A stretch of DNA of 64,000 nt from positions 1-64,000 of the forward strand of contig JALUWX010000112.1 in NCBI GenBank assembly GCA_027019265.1, in the 5' to 3' direction. The translations under genes and the position numbers were made by a program. The notes beneath the pieces are model-generated. The model saw nothing but the letters and a program-made list of their open reading frames with translations, had not been told where the DNA came from and did no database searches. Below, in pieces: positions 24,140 to 33,044 of the stretch (position 1 is the stretch's first letter; every line of letters starts with the position of its first letter). Origin of the DNA: Phycisphaerales bacterium (GTDB lineage: Bacteria > Planctomycetota > Phycisphaerae > Phycisphaerales > UBA1924).

Positions 24140-25672
24140 ATGCAACCTCAGCAGTCCCAGGCGGTTCCGAAGCAGTCCCCGAAGGAGTTTTTTGAGCAGG
24201 CGAAGCGTTTGCTTGCTTCGGGCGATGTGTGGGGCGCGTCTCAGCGCACGGGGATGCTCCGCGCGTACTTCCCGGAGGATCCGCCCATCCTGGCGCTGCA
24301 CGGGTATGTGCTCGCGCGTCTTGGCGCGTACGGGGCGGCGATCGTGGACATGAAGCGATCGTCGGACGAGACGCTCAAAGCGCTCAGCGAGGGGGAAGAG
24401 GAGAATCCGAACCGGCCGAGGATCGTGGACCAGTACATCCGGCTTCAGAGCGAGATCGGTCGTTGTATGGCGAAGCTGGGGCATCCGGAGGCGGGGATCG
24501 AGGAGATCGATCGGGCGCTCGAGATGGACCCGGATCGCGCGGACGCGGTCGCGGCTCGGGCCGAGGTCGATGCGATGAACGGGGACGTCGAAGGTGCGTT
24601 CGCGCGTCTGGACGATGCGTTTGCGCGCAAGCTCGAAGAGCTCCCGATCACGATCGCTGAGGCGCGGATCCTGACGGCGATGGACGATCCGGATCAGGCG
24701 CGTTTGGAGCAGAGCGTGAAGCGCTTGACGGCGCTGAGCGAAGAGGTGGGGATGCTGGCCGGGGATCTGTCGCTGGTGCTCCGTGCGTTGGGGGACGTGC
24801 TTGATCGGAAGGGTGACTTCGATGATGCGTTCCGCGCGTACCGTCGCGCAGGGAAGCTTCGGAGATCGCAGTACGAGCCCGGCGCGCACGCGAAGCTGAC
24901 CAACGCGCTGATCAATCGCTGGACGGGTGACTCGATCTCGAAGCTGATGCGCCCCGAGGGGAAGCCCGGCGCGAGGCGCGTGATCATCCTCGGGACCCCG
25001 TGCTCGGGGATGGGGATCTGCGAGGACCTGCTGGGGTCGCTCCCCGATGCGAGCCAGATGGGCGCGGTCGAGACGTTGTGGTCGTTGGTCCAGCGGAACT
25101 TCAAGATCGCGAACGGGCCGATCCGTGGGATCGTCACGGATCCGACCTCGATCCGTGGGGAGCAGCTCCGCGCGGTCGCTGAGGGGTACGGGAAGGAATC
25201 GGATCGGATCGCGCGGGGCGCGGATCGGATTACGATCGATCGGAATCCCTACAACATCGGTCAGGTCGGTCTTGCGGCGGCCGCGATGGAGGGGCTGTGC
25301 GTGATCAACTGTCGGCGGGACCCGGTGGCGCACACGCTCGCGCTGTTGTGCGATGAGCTCCCCGGGAACCACCCGTACGCGAACGATCCGATCGCGGCGG
25401 CGTCGTATGTGCGTGATCTTGAGCGGCTCATGGACCACTGGCGCGACACGCTGAGCACCGAAGCGGTCGGGGCGAAGGTGATCGATATCGAGCACGACGC
25501 GATCGCGAACGACCCGAAGGGGACGTTGAACGCGATCTGCGATGCGTTCGGGTTCGAGTGTCCTTCGGATGTTGTTGACGCGCTGGAGCCGACGACGGCG
25601 CGCGGGCCGAGTGCGCATCCGGACGAGTACTCGAAGCACATCAAAGCGGTGCGTGAGTTCTTCGGGTCCTGA
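24140..25672 (+). CDS. Degenerate TPR-sulfotransferase-like protein
   Basis: 510 residues, 29 bases after the previous gene. The N-terminal TPR region is kept (QIRLQSEIGRCMAKLGHPEA-like repeats, ALEMDPDRADAV). The sulfotransferase domain is present but its cofactor loops are altered: the PSB loop reads LGTPCSGMGICEDL where active paralogues have G-PRSGTTL, and the 3'-PB region reads CRRDPVAHTLALL, losing the conserved Ser. The QVR-P signature at the C-terminus is also absent. The frame is intact over 1.5 kb, so it is maintained. A non-catalytic partner or regulator of the neighbouring enzyme is the best guess; loss of PAPS binding is inferred. Confidence 0.7.
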   Translation: MQPQQSQAVPKQSPKEFFEQAKRLLASGDVWGASQRTGMLRAYFPEDPPILALHGYVLARLGAYGAAIVDMKRSSDETLKALSEGEEENPNRPRIVDQYIRLQSEIGRCMAKLGHPEAGIEEIDRALEMDPDRADAVAARAEVDAMNGDVEGAFARLDDAFARKLEELPITIAEARILTAMDDPDQARLEQSVKRLTALSEEVGMLAGDLSLVLRALGDVLDRKGDFDDAFRAYRRAGKLRRSQYEPGAHAKLTNALINRWTGDSISKLMRPEGKPGARRVIILGTPCSGMGICEDLLGSLPDASQMGAVETLWSLVQRNFKIANGPIRGIVTDPTSIRGEQLRAVAEGYGKESDRIARGADRITIDRNPYNIGQVGLAAAAMEGLCVINCRRDPVAHTLALLCDELPGNHPYANDPIAAASYVRDLERLMDHWRDTLSTEAVGAKVIDIEHDAIANDPKGTLNAICDAFGFECPSDVVDALEPTTARGPSAHPDEYSKHIKAVREFFGS

Positions 25673-25702
25673 ACTGTCGGGTTGGTCTGAGCGGTGTGTT
25701 GG

Positions 25703-26317
25703 TTAGCGGCAGGCGCAGCCTGGTTTGCCGCAGCCGCCGTCGTTGCAGGCTTCGGGTTCGGGCATGGGGCCGAGGAGCGATTCGAGTTTGGCGTTGAGGA
25801 ATCGCGCGTGGTGTTCGAGGTGCCAGCAGGCGCTGTTCGCGATGTCTCGGATGGAGACGGGTCCCTTCTCGGGGTGGAGCCCTTGGCGTGCCCATTGGGA
25901 TTCGGTGAGTTGGAAGAGGAGCGCGACGAGCCAGGAGCGGGTGGTGTGGATCATCGCGACGTCGCCTCCGATGGGGGGGACGATGGTGGAGCCTTCGGTG
26001 CAGCCGTAGATCCCGGAGTCGATGTAGCTGTGCTCGTCGAAGAGGGGGAGGGTGGGGTTGTCGTTCGCGAGAATCGAGCGGATGCGCGACGCATAGAGCA
26101 TCTCGGTGTCGGCGAGGTGCCCGAGGAGGATCCGGATGGGCCAGGTCCCGACCCCGGACTCGGGGAGCCATGCACGTTCGAGGTCCTCGGTGGGGAGTTC
26201 GAAGACGCGCGGGTCGAACCATTCGACCCCGACGCGCATGCGCGAGACGAGGGTCTGGGTGTCGAGGGCTTCGAAGGTCGAGAGGGGCTCGGAGATCGAG
26301 GGGGTGGTCTGGGTCAT
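25703..26317 (-). CDS. DinB/YfiT-like putative metalloenzyme with cysteine-rich tail
   Basis: 204 residues. Four-helix DinB-superfamily pattern: WPIRILLGHLADTEMLYASR gives the first metal-binding His, and ACWHLEHHARFLNAKLESLLG the last two. Members use a His triad on Ni, Zn or Fe and many are thiol-dependent transferases (bacillithiol, mycothiol). Here the C-terminal 18 residues form an added motif C-4-C-4-C-1-C (EACNDGGCGKPGCACR), which could bind a metal or supply a thiol. It has nothing to do with DNA polymerase IV. Last gene of the nadB - lipoprotein - DinB minus-strand run. Confidence 0.75.
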   Translation of the reverse strand: MTQTTPSISEPLSTFEALDTQTLVSRMRVGVEWFDPRVFELPTEDLERAWLPESGVGTWPIRILLGHLADTEMLYASRIRSILANDNPTLPLFDEHSYIDSGIYGCTEGSTIVPPIGGDVAMIHTTRSWLVALLFQLTESQWARQGLHPEKGPVSIRDIANSACWHLEHHARFLNAKLESLLGPMPEPEACNDGGCGKPGCACR

Positions 26318-26347
26318 GGGGAATCGTAGGGGCGGGGGGCGGATCGA

Positions 26348-26929
26348 TCAGCGCACGAACCAGCGGAGCTTGTAGTTCCCTCGTTCGAAGACGATGTCGA
26401 TCCCGATCCAGTAGAGGTCCTTGTGCCCGGATCGTGAGACGGCGAGTCGGAAGATGTTCTGGTCGATGGATTCGAGGTAGAGCCCGGGGGTTCCCTCCCC
26501 GAAGGGCATGAAGTGGAAGACCCGGTAGACATCACGCCGACGGGCTTTGAGCTCGTCGAACGCGAGGCCCGGATCGAGCCCGCGCTGGGTGAACTCGTCC
26601 CGGGTGATCGTTGAGAGGACCTGATCGACGAAGAGGTCCCGTTCGTCGTTCTCGATCGTGGAGATGATGTGGTCCATCAGATGACGGACGGATTTGGCGT
26701 AGAGGGTGATGTTGCCCTGCTCGTCCTCGACCCGGATCTGTCCCTGGGGGAGCGCGAACACTGGATGGACGGTGCGGGGCTCGACGGGGGTGAGATTCCC
26801 CTGCTGGGCTTCCTGGAGTTTGCTCAGCACGCTGTTGCGCCGGACTTCCCGCTCGTAGGTGCAGGCGCCGGGGATGAGCGCGGACACGGCGAGGGTGATC
26901 GTGAGGATGACGACGGGGGGTCGGGGCAT
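26348..26929 (-). CDS. Lipoprotein of unknown function
   Basis: 193 residues; the ATG at 26929 overlaps the nadB stop by one base (TGATG). Signal peptide with lipobox LIPGAC (Cys23), so it is anchored to a membrane. The rest has conserved-looking elements (HLMDHIISTIENDERDLFVDQVLS; YWIGIDIVFERGNYKLRWFVR) but no known family is recognised. Transcriptional coupling to nadB does not imply a role in NAD synthesis. Confidence 0.6.
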   Translation of the reverse strand: MPRPPVVILTITLAVSALIPGACTYEREVRRNSVLSKLQEAQQGNLTPVEPRTVHPVFALPQGQIRVEDEQGNITLYAKSVRHLMDHIISTIENDERDLFVDQVLSTITRDEFTQRGLDPGLAFDELKARRRDVYRVFHFMPFGEGTPGLYLESIDQNIFRLAVSRSGHKDLYWIGIDIVFERGNYKLRWFVR

Positions 26930-28593
26930 CACGGGTTCGATACGTGTGTCGCCGGGCTTGGTTCTGATGAGATCGGGGTCGGGTGGTCGTGGAACCGGGT
27001 CCAGGACTGGCGCGGGACCTGTGGGGTGTTCGGGCTTTCGTCGAGGATCCAGTGGGTCCCCACGCTCCGGTGGCGCGCGTGAGCGGCGTGGGTGATGAGG
27101 CGCGCGACGAGGAGCATGTTCTGGACTTCCCATCCTTCGGGGGTCTCGAAGACCTTGTCGAGGGTGTAGCGCCCCCAGAGATCGAACATGCTGAGCGCGT
27201 CGCTGAGTCTCGTGGTCGTGCGCACGATCCCGGCGTTGTACCACATGGTGGAGCGGAGGGAGGAGCGGACGTCCCCGAGGTCGAGCTCCGCATGGGTGCT
27301 TGGCGCGATGGTGGAGATGATGGAGACGGGGGTTTGTGGGCCTTCGGAGGCGCGTTCACGCGCGTGTTCGCCGGCGATGGCGCCCATGACGAGCCCTTCG
27401 AGGAGGGAGTTGGAGGCGAGTCGGTTCGCGCCATGGAGCCCGGTGCAGGAGGCCTCGCCGATGGCGTAGAGGTTGGGGACGCTGGACTGACCCGAGAGAT
27501 CGGTCTCGATTCCCCCGATGGTGTAGTGGGCGGCCGGGTGGACGGGGATTTTGTCTGTTGAGGGATCGAATCCGAAGGAGCTGAGCATGGCGCAGATCCC
27601 GGGGAAGCGTTCTTTGAGCCCTTGGATATGGGTGCAATCGAGCCAGACGTGGGTAGCTCCGGAACGAGCGAGTTGTTTGACGATGGCGCGGGAGACGATG
27701 TCGCGCGGCGCGAGCTCGGCGAGTTCGTGTTCGCCGACCATGAAGCGGTTGCCGTGGTCGTCGAGGAGGTGGGCGCCTTCGCCTCGCATGGCTTCGGAGA
27801 TGAGGGCGCGGGGGGCGCCGGGGACATAGAGGGTGGTGGGGTGGAACTGGACGAACTCCATGTCGGCGAGTTTCGCGCCGGCGCGGAGGGCCATGGCGAC
27901 GCCGTCGCCGGTTGCGATGCGCGGGTTGGAGGTTTCCCGGTAGACCTGACCCGCGCCCCCCGAGGCGATGATGGTGGTGCGCGCCCAGATGACCTGGAGC
28001 CCGAAACGGGCATGCCAGGTGATAGCGCCGAGGACGGGGGCGCCCTCATCGTCGGAGGGGGTGAGGAGGTCGAGGACGAAGCAGTGGTCGAAGACCCGGA
28101 CGGAGTCGTCCATCGAGACACGTTTCTGGAGGGTGTCCTGGATCGCGCGTCCGGTGGTGTCTCCTCCTGCGTGGTAGATGCGCGCGGCGTTGTGTCCTCC
28201 CTCCCGTCCGACACAGAGTTCGTCGCCGCATTGATCGAACCCGACCCCCCAGTCGATGAGCTCTCGGACGCGCTTGGGTCCTTCGTTGCAGACGAGCTCG
28301 ACGGCGCTCTGATCGCAGAAGCCCGCGCCGGCGACGAGGGTGTCCTGGATGTGCGCGTCGATGGAGTCGTCGTCCCGGAGGACGGCGGCGATCCCGCCCT
28401 GCGCCCAGGCGGTGTTGGTTTTGTCGATCCGGTCCTTGGTGCAGACGATGACGTCCCCGGCGGGGGCGGCGGCGATGGCGGCTCTGAGCCCGGCGATCCC
28501 GGATCCGAGGACGAGGGTGTTGCAGAAAATCTGGGGGAGGAGCCCGGTCCGGAAGGGGATGAGATATCGTTGGTCGTCGAAAATCGTCGTCAA
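26929..28593 (-). CDS. nadB: L-aspartate oxidase
   Basis: 554 residues from a TTG start at 28593 (GGAG six bases upstream). It oxidises L-aspartate to iminoaspartate with FAD, first step of NAD synthesis. FAD-binding NTLVLGSGIAGLRAAI near the N-terminus, GGHNAARIYHAGGDTTG, HPAAHYTIGGIETD and GLHGANRLASNSLLEGLV are NadB hallmarks and separate it from succinate dehydrogenase flavoproteins. nadA and nadC are not in the window. The start region overlaps an inverted repeat (see separate entry). Confidence 0.93.
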   Translation of the reverse strand: MTTIFDDQRYLIPFRTGLLPQIFCNTLVLGSGIAGLRAAIAAAPAGDVIVCTKDRIDKTNTAWAQGGIAAVLRDDDSIDAHIQDTLVAGAGFCDQSAVELVCNEGPKRVRELIDWGVGFDQCGDELCVGREGGHNAARIYHAGGDTTGRAIQDTLQKRVSMDDSVRVFDHCFVLDLLTPSDDEGAPVLGAITWHARFGLQVIWARTTIIASGGAGQVYRETSNPRIATGDGVAMALRAGAKLADMEFVQFHPTTLYVPGAPRALISEAMRGEGAHLLDDHGNRFMVGEHELAELAPRDIVSRAIVKQLARSGATHVWLDCTHIQGLKERFPGICAMLSSFGFDPSTDKIPVHPAAHYTIGGIETDLSGQSSVPNLYAIGEASCTGLHGANRLASNSLLEGLVMGAIAGEHARERASEGPQTPVSIISTIAPSTHAELDLGDVRSSLRSTMWYNAGIVRTTTRLSDALSMFDLWGRYTLDKVFETPEGWEVQNMLLVARLITHAAHARHRSVGTHWILDESPNTPQVPRQSWTRFHDHPTPISSEPSPATHVSNP

Positions 28594-28598
28594 AGGGT

Positions 28599-28622
28599 GC
28601 TCCGTGCTGCGGAGCGATTCTA
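28599..28622 (-). promoter_or_regulatory. nadB -10 and inverted repeat GCTCCG-N5-CGGAGC
   Basis: TAGAAT on the minus strand (28622-28617) is a good -10. A perfect 6-bp inverted repeat with a 5-base spacer follows (28615-28599) and includes the GGAG ribosome-binding site of nadB. It could be an operator at the transcription start or a hairpin hiding the binding site. Confidence 0.4.
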
Positions 28623-28655
28623 TGCAAGAGCCCCGGATCGCTCTGTGAGAAGCGG

Positions 28656-30104
28656 ATGTCCCAGAAACACGCGAAATGCGAGGCGTTGATCAAACGTGCG
28701 GATCAGCACTTCCGCGCGGGGGATGTGGTGGGCGCGTGCCCGATCTATCGGAAGGCGCTGGCGCTGGACAAGAACCACGCGCACGCGAAGCTCCAGCTCG
28801 GGAAAGCGCTCATGATGAGCGGGGAGTTCGGGGAGAGCATCGAGGTGCTCAGGTCGGCCGCTCGGAAGAACCCGAACCACGCGCCGACCCATACGGCGCT
28901 GGGGGAGGCGTATCTCGCGAGCGGTGATGCGGATCGGTGCCATGAATCGATCACGCACGCGCTGTCGAGGGATCCGGGGCACGCGCCGGCGATCATCGTG
29001 GGGGTGAGCGCGTACCTGGATTCGGGGCGGGTGGAGGATGCGGCGCGGATCATGGACACGGTCGAGGAACGATCGGATGAGCATGTGCTGATCCGGGTCG
29101 CGCGGGCTCGGGTGCTGAGGGCGCAGAAGTCGTACTCGCGGTCGGTTGATGTGCTGGGGGCGCTCGTTGATGAGGACGGGATCGCGGATCAGCATCGGCG
29201 GATCGTGCTCCATGAGCTGGGGGACAGCTACGACAAGCTGGGGGAGTACGACCGCGCGTTCGAGATGTACACCCGCGCGAATCATGGGCTCCCGCTCGGG
29301 GATCCGCTCGATCCGGACGCGGTGATGCGCGCGTGGTCGTCGGAGGCGTTGGCGGGTGTGCCGATCAGCGGGGATCGGGATGAGCGCCCGGTGTTTGTCG
29401 CGGGGCTTCCTCGGTCGGGGACGACGCTTCTGGAACGGGTGATCCACGCGCACCCGCTCGGGCACGGTGTGGGAGAGTCGCCGCTGATCCCGATCATGGC
29501 GCGTCAGCACCCCGTGGGGACGCTCGATCGGGAGAAAGTGGGTCGGCTCGGGTCCGAGTATCTCGCTGAGGTGTCGGCGCAGGTCCCGGAGGGGACGGCG
29601 CGGATCGTGGACAAGCACATGGAAGCGGAGAAGACGATCGGGCTGATCTCGCGCGTGCTCCCCGGGGCGCGGGTGATCCATGCGCTTCGTGATCCGAGGG
29701 ACTGCTGTCTGAGCGCGTACTTTCACAACTTCGGGGTGTATGTGCCGTACTCGAGATCGCTGGAGTCGATCGGGGAGCGCTACATCGGGTTCCGGCGATT
29801 GATGGACTACTGGTTCGAGTCGGTGGATCTGAAACAGTTCGTCTGTGTGTACGAGGAGTTCGTTGCGGATCCGGAGCCCTTCACGAGATCGCTGACGGAT
29901 TTCCTGGGGCTGGAGTTCGATGAAGCGTGTCTGAAGTTCCACGAATCGAGGGAGCATGTTCGGACGTACAGCGCGGCGCAGGTCCGGGAGCCCATCAATA
30001 CGTCGAGGACGGCGCGGTGGAAGAACTACGAGCGGCATATCGGTCCGTTGCTCGAGGCGCTCGGGCCGTATGCGGACGGGGTTTGTGCGACGAGCACGGT
30101 GTGA
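28656..30104 (+). CDS. TPR-sulfotransferase 2
   Basis: 482 residues. Clear TPRs in the first half (for example AGDVVGACPIYRKALALDKN, GEAYLASGDADRCHESI). Sulfotransferase half with PSB loop FVAGLPRSGTTLLERV (about residue 245) and 3'-PB motif ALRDPRDCCLSAYFHN. It ends with the shared signature QVREPINTSRTARWKNYERHIG. Closest to the next gene in the cluster, from which it is separated by 37 bases. The acceptor is unknown; a protein or surface glycan is inferred from family. It is divergent from nadB. Confidence 0.85.
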   Translation: MSQKHAKCEALIKRADQHFRAGDVVGACPIYRKALALDKNHAHAKLQLGKALMMSGEFGESIEVLRSAARKNPNHAPTHTALGEAYLASGDADRCHESITHALSRDPGHAPAIIVGVSAYLDSGRVEDAARIMDTVEERSDEHVLIRVARARVLRAQKSYSRSVDVLGALVDEDGIADQHRRIVLHELGDSYDKLGEYDRAFEMYTRANHGLPLGDPLDPDAVMRAWSSEALAGVPISGDRDERPVFVAGLPRSGTTLLERVIHAHPLGHGVGESPLIPIMARQHPVGTLDREKVGRLGSEYLAEVSAQVPEGTARIVDKHMEAEKTIGLISRVLPGARVIHALRDPRDCCLSAYFHNFGVYVPYSRSLESIGERYIGFRRLMDYWFESVDLKQFVCVYEEFVADPEPFTRSLTDFLGLEFDEACLKFHESREHVRTYSAAQVREPINTSRTARWKNYERHIGPLLEALGPYADGVCATSTV

Positions 30105-30130
30105 GACGATTGATGTGGTTCGGGAGCCGA

Positions 30131-30136
30131 TAGAGT
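30131..30136 (+). promoter_or_regulatory. Putative -10 (TAGAGT) for leaderless sulfotransferase 3 transcript
   Basis: TAGAGT ends five bases before the ATG at 30142, with no ribosome-binding site other than a poor AGAG. Confidence 0.3.
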
Positions 30137-30141
30137 AGAGC

Positions 30142-31602
30142 ATGGGCGGATCTTCCAAACTCGAACGTACGATCCAGCAGGCGCATGATGCGCTGGAGCG
30201 CGAGAACCTCGGTTCGGCGCTGCTGCTGTATCGGAAAGCGCTGTCGATGGACAAGCGGAACGAGCGCTTGTTGACCCGGGTGGGTCAGGTGGAGCTGGCC
30301 GCGGGGTATGTGGCGCAGGCGATCGAGACGCTTCGGGTTGCGGCGCGGAAGCGCCCGAACCACACGGACACGCACGTGCTGCTGTCCGAGGCGCAAGCGG
30401 CGTTGGGGGATTCGGAGGGCGCGATCGAGACGCTCGATAAGGTCATTGCGCGGGATCCGTCGAGCGGGGCGGCGGCGCTCGCGCTTGTGTCGAAGCACGT
30501 GAACACGGGGGACGTGGAACTCGCGCAGGGGGTGCTGGATCGGGTGGAGTCGTCGGAGCATCCGCATGCACTGCTCCGGTTCGCTCGGGCGAAGGTGGCT
30601 CGCGCGACGAAGGACTACGGGGGCGCGATCGATGAGCTGAGCGCGATGCTCGACGACCCGGAGACCCAGGAGCGTCATCGGCGATCGGCGCGGTTCGAGC
30701 TCGGGCACATTTATGATGCGATGGAGCGGTACGACGATGCGTTCGAGTGCTTCGCGCAGGCGAATGCGGGGCACAACCCGGGGAAGCCGATCCATCCGGA
30801 ATCGATCAAGAGCGCGTGGTCGAGGGAGGCGCTGGGGTCGGTGCCGTTCGCGAGCGAGCGGGACGAGCGCCCGGTGATCATCGCGGGGGTTCCTCGCTCG
30901 GGGACGACGCTGACGGAGCGGGTGATCCACGCGCACCCGAAGGGCGCGGGGGTGGGGGAGTGCCCGCTTCTGGTGCAGATGAGCACGAGGACCCTGGTGT
31001 CGAACCTGGATCAGGCGCGGATCGACGAGTACGCGACGGAGTATCTCGATCACCTGACGGAGCAGGTGGGGGAGGGTCCCGAGCGTGTGGTGGACAAGCA
31101 CATGGGGACGGAGAAGTCGCTCGGGTTTATCTCGAGGGCGCTCCCGGGGGCGCGGGTGATCCATGCGCTGCGCGATCCGAGGGACTGCTGTCTGAGCGCG
31201 TTCACCCAGAACTTCGGGAAGAACGTGCCGTATTCGAGGGACCTGACGACCCTCGGGAAGCAGTACGTGGCGCATCGGGAGATGATGGAGTACTGGTTCT
31301 CGATCATCGAGAACCCTGTGTGCGTGAGCGTGTACGAGGAGTTCGTGGAGGACCCGGACACGCACACACGGAACCTGATCGCGTTCCTCGGGCTCGAGTT
31401 CGATGAGGCGTGCCTGAGGTTCCACGAATCGAAGGACCATGTCCGGACGGCGAGTTCGACCCAGGTCCGCAAACCGATCTACACGACGAGCACGGCGCGT
31501 TGGAAGCGGTACGAGAAGCACCTCGGGCCTTTGTTCGAGGCGTTGGGCGAGTTCGCCGACGGTGTGCGTGCGACAACGAGATTTCCAGGAGTGAGTTCAT
31601 GA
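30142..31602 (+). CDS. TPR-sulfotransferase 3
   Basis: 486 residues. TPRs run through the first 220 residues (NLGSALLLYRKALSMDKRN; GYVAQAIETLRVAARKRPN), then a sulfotransferase domain with IIAGVPRSGTTLTERV (about residue 246) and ALRDPRDCCLSAFTQN. It ends with QVRKPIYTTSTARWKRYEKHLG. The same 3'-PB sequence (RDPRDCCLSA) as copy 2 points to a recent duplication. The stop overlaps the start of copy 4 by ATGA. Confidence 0.85.
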   Translation: MGGSSKLERTIQQAHDALERENLGSALLLYRKALSMDKRNERLLTRVGQVELAAGYVAQAIETLRVAARKRPNHTDTHVLLSEAQAALGDSEGAIETLDKVIARDPSSGAAALALVSKHVNTGDVELAQGVLDRVESSEHPHALLRFARAKVARATKDYGGAIDELSAMLDDPETQERHRRSARFELGHIYDAMERYDDAFECFAQANAGHNPGKPIHPESIKSAWSREALGSVPFASERDERPVIIAGVPRSGTTLTERVIHAHPKGAGVGECPLLVQMSTRTLVSNLDQARIDEYATEYLDHLTEQVGEGPERVVDKHMGTEKSLGFISRALPGARVIHALRDPRDCCLSAFTQNFGKNVPYSRDLTTLGKQYVAHREMMEYWFSIIENPVCVSVYEEFVEDPDTHTRNLIAFLGLEFDEACLRFHESKDHVRTASSTQVRKPIYTTSTARWKRYEKHLGPLFEALGEFADGVRATTRFPGVSS

Positions 31603-33035
31603 GCGCGTTCAATCCCGGACCGATGACGACCCAGGCGAAGACTATCCAGAGCGCGAGGGCGCTGCTGGACGCGAACCAGTACGACACGGCGATCCCGCTC
31701 CTGCGCGAGGCGCTCGAGCGGGAACCACGGAACGCGGCGATCCTCCGGATGCTGGGGTACGCGCTCGTGCTTGTGGATATGACTCCCGAGGGGATCCGTC
31801 ATCTGGAGCTGTCGTCGAAGCTGAACCCGAGCGATCCCGATGTGTGGTGCGATCTGTCGATGGGGCTCCGGAGGATGGATCGGCTCGGGGAGGCGCACCG
31901 GGCGCTGGACCGGGTGCTCAAGGAGAACCCCGGGTATGGTCGCGCGGTGGCGCTCAAGGGTCGTCTGCTCCAGTCGCGCGGGCAGAGCGAGAAAGCGATG
32001 GAGATGGTCGAGCAGGCGCTCGAGCACAACAAGGACGCGACGATCCAGATCATCTACGGGAACCTGGCGCGTGAGCTGAAGAAGCAGGGCCCGGCGATCG
32101 ACATGATCCGCGCCACGCTCGAGGACCCGAACCTGATCCGTCCGAAGCGGACGGAGCTGTACTTCGCGCTCGGTCATCTGCTCGATTCGGTCGGGGAGTA
32201 TGACGATGCGTTCGCGGCGTTTGATGCGGGGAACAAGATGACAGCGGCCGGGGAATCGGCGGACTTCGACGGGTTCCTCGACATGTGGTCGAAGGAAGAC
32301 ATCGCGAATGTCCCGCGCGCGTCTCAGGATGCTTCGAGGGTCGTGCTCGTTGTGGGGATGCCCCGCTCGGGGACGACGTTGACGGAGCAGATCCTCGGTT
32401 CCCACCCGAACGCGGAGGGGATCGGGGAGCGCGGGGAACTCGGGGATCTCGGCGCGGGGAAACGCGCGACGGACTTCGATGCGGCGCTCGTCGAATCGAG
32501 CGCGTCGGTGTATCAGTCGATGATCGCGAAAGCGGCCGGGGATCCGAAGGCGAAGCGGGTGATCGACAAGATGCCCGAGAACTACTTCTTCCTCGGGGCG
32601 GCGTCGTTCCTGCTTCCGGGGGCGCACGTGATCAACTGCACGCGCGATCCGCGCGATACGTGTTTATCGATCTACTTTCAACGCTTTGGTCCCGCGATGC
32701 GCTATGCGAACGATCTGAAAGCGATCGCGGAGCAGTACCTGGGGTATCTGCGTGTGATGGACCACTGGCGCGGGGCGCTGGATATGACCATCCACGACTC
32801 GAGCTACGAGGCGTTGACGGGGGATCCGGAGCCCAATGTCCGGGCGCTCTTGGATCACATCGGGCTCAAGTTCGACAAAGCGTGTCTCGAGCACCACAAG
32901 AGCAAGTCGTCCGTGCACACGGCGAGCGCGGGGCAGGTTCGTCAGCCCGTGTACACGTCGAGCCAGGAACGCTGGAAGCGCTATGAAAAACACCTCGGGC
33001 CGATGCTCGAGGTGTTCGGTGATCGATTCGATTGA
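31599..33035 (+). CDS. TPR-sulfotransferase 4
   Basis: 478 residues from the ATG at 31599, overlapping the preceding stop (ATGA) and with AGGAG seven bases upstream, so co-translated with copy 3. TPRs occupy the first 220 residues; the sulfotransferase half has LVVGMPRSGTTLTEQI (about residue 251) and CTRDPRDTCLSIYFQR, and the terminal signature QVRQPVYTSSQERWKRYEKHLG. It resembles copy 1 more than copies 2 and 3 in the PSB loop. It converges on the OmpH gene. Confidence 0.85.
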   Translation: MSAFNPGPMTTQAKTIQSARALLDANQYDTAIPLLREALEREPRNAAILRMLGYALVLVDMTPEGIRHLELSSKLNPSDPDVWCDLSMGLRRMDRLGEAHRALDRVLKENPGYGRAVALKGRLLQSRGQSEKAMEMVEQALEHNKDATIQIIYGNLARELKKQGPAIDMIRATLEDPNLIRPKRTELYFALGHLLDSVGEYDDAFAAFDAGNKMTAAGESADFDGFLDMWSKEDIANVPRASQDASRVVLVVGMPRSGTTLTEQILGSHPNAEGIGERGELGDLGAGKRATDFDAALVESSASVYQSMIAKAAGDPKAKRVIDKMPENYFFLGAASFLLPGAHVINCTRDPRDTCLSIYFQRFGPAMRYANDLKAIAEQYLGYLRVMDHWRGALDMTIHDSSYEALTGDPEPNVRALLDHIGLKFDKACLEHHKSKSSVHTASAGQVRQPVYTSSQERWKRYEKHLGPMLEVFGDRFD

Positions 33036-33044
33036 TCGGTTGGT

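Noticed and set aside
25703-26317. DinB-type gene as DNA-damage polymerase partner
   Set aside because: DinB here refers to the YfiT/DinB metal-binding superfamily, not to DNA polymerase IV (DinB); there is no link to the Y-family polymerase at 35100.
30126-30133. GCCGATAG before sulfotransferase 3
   Set aside because: No -35 match at the correct spacing, and it is only eight bases before the start codon. TAGAGT within it is better read as a leaderless -10.
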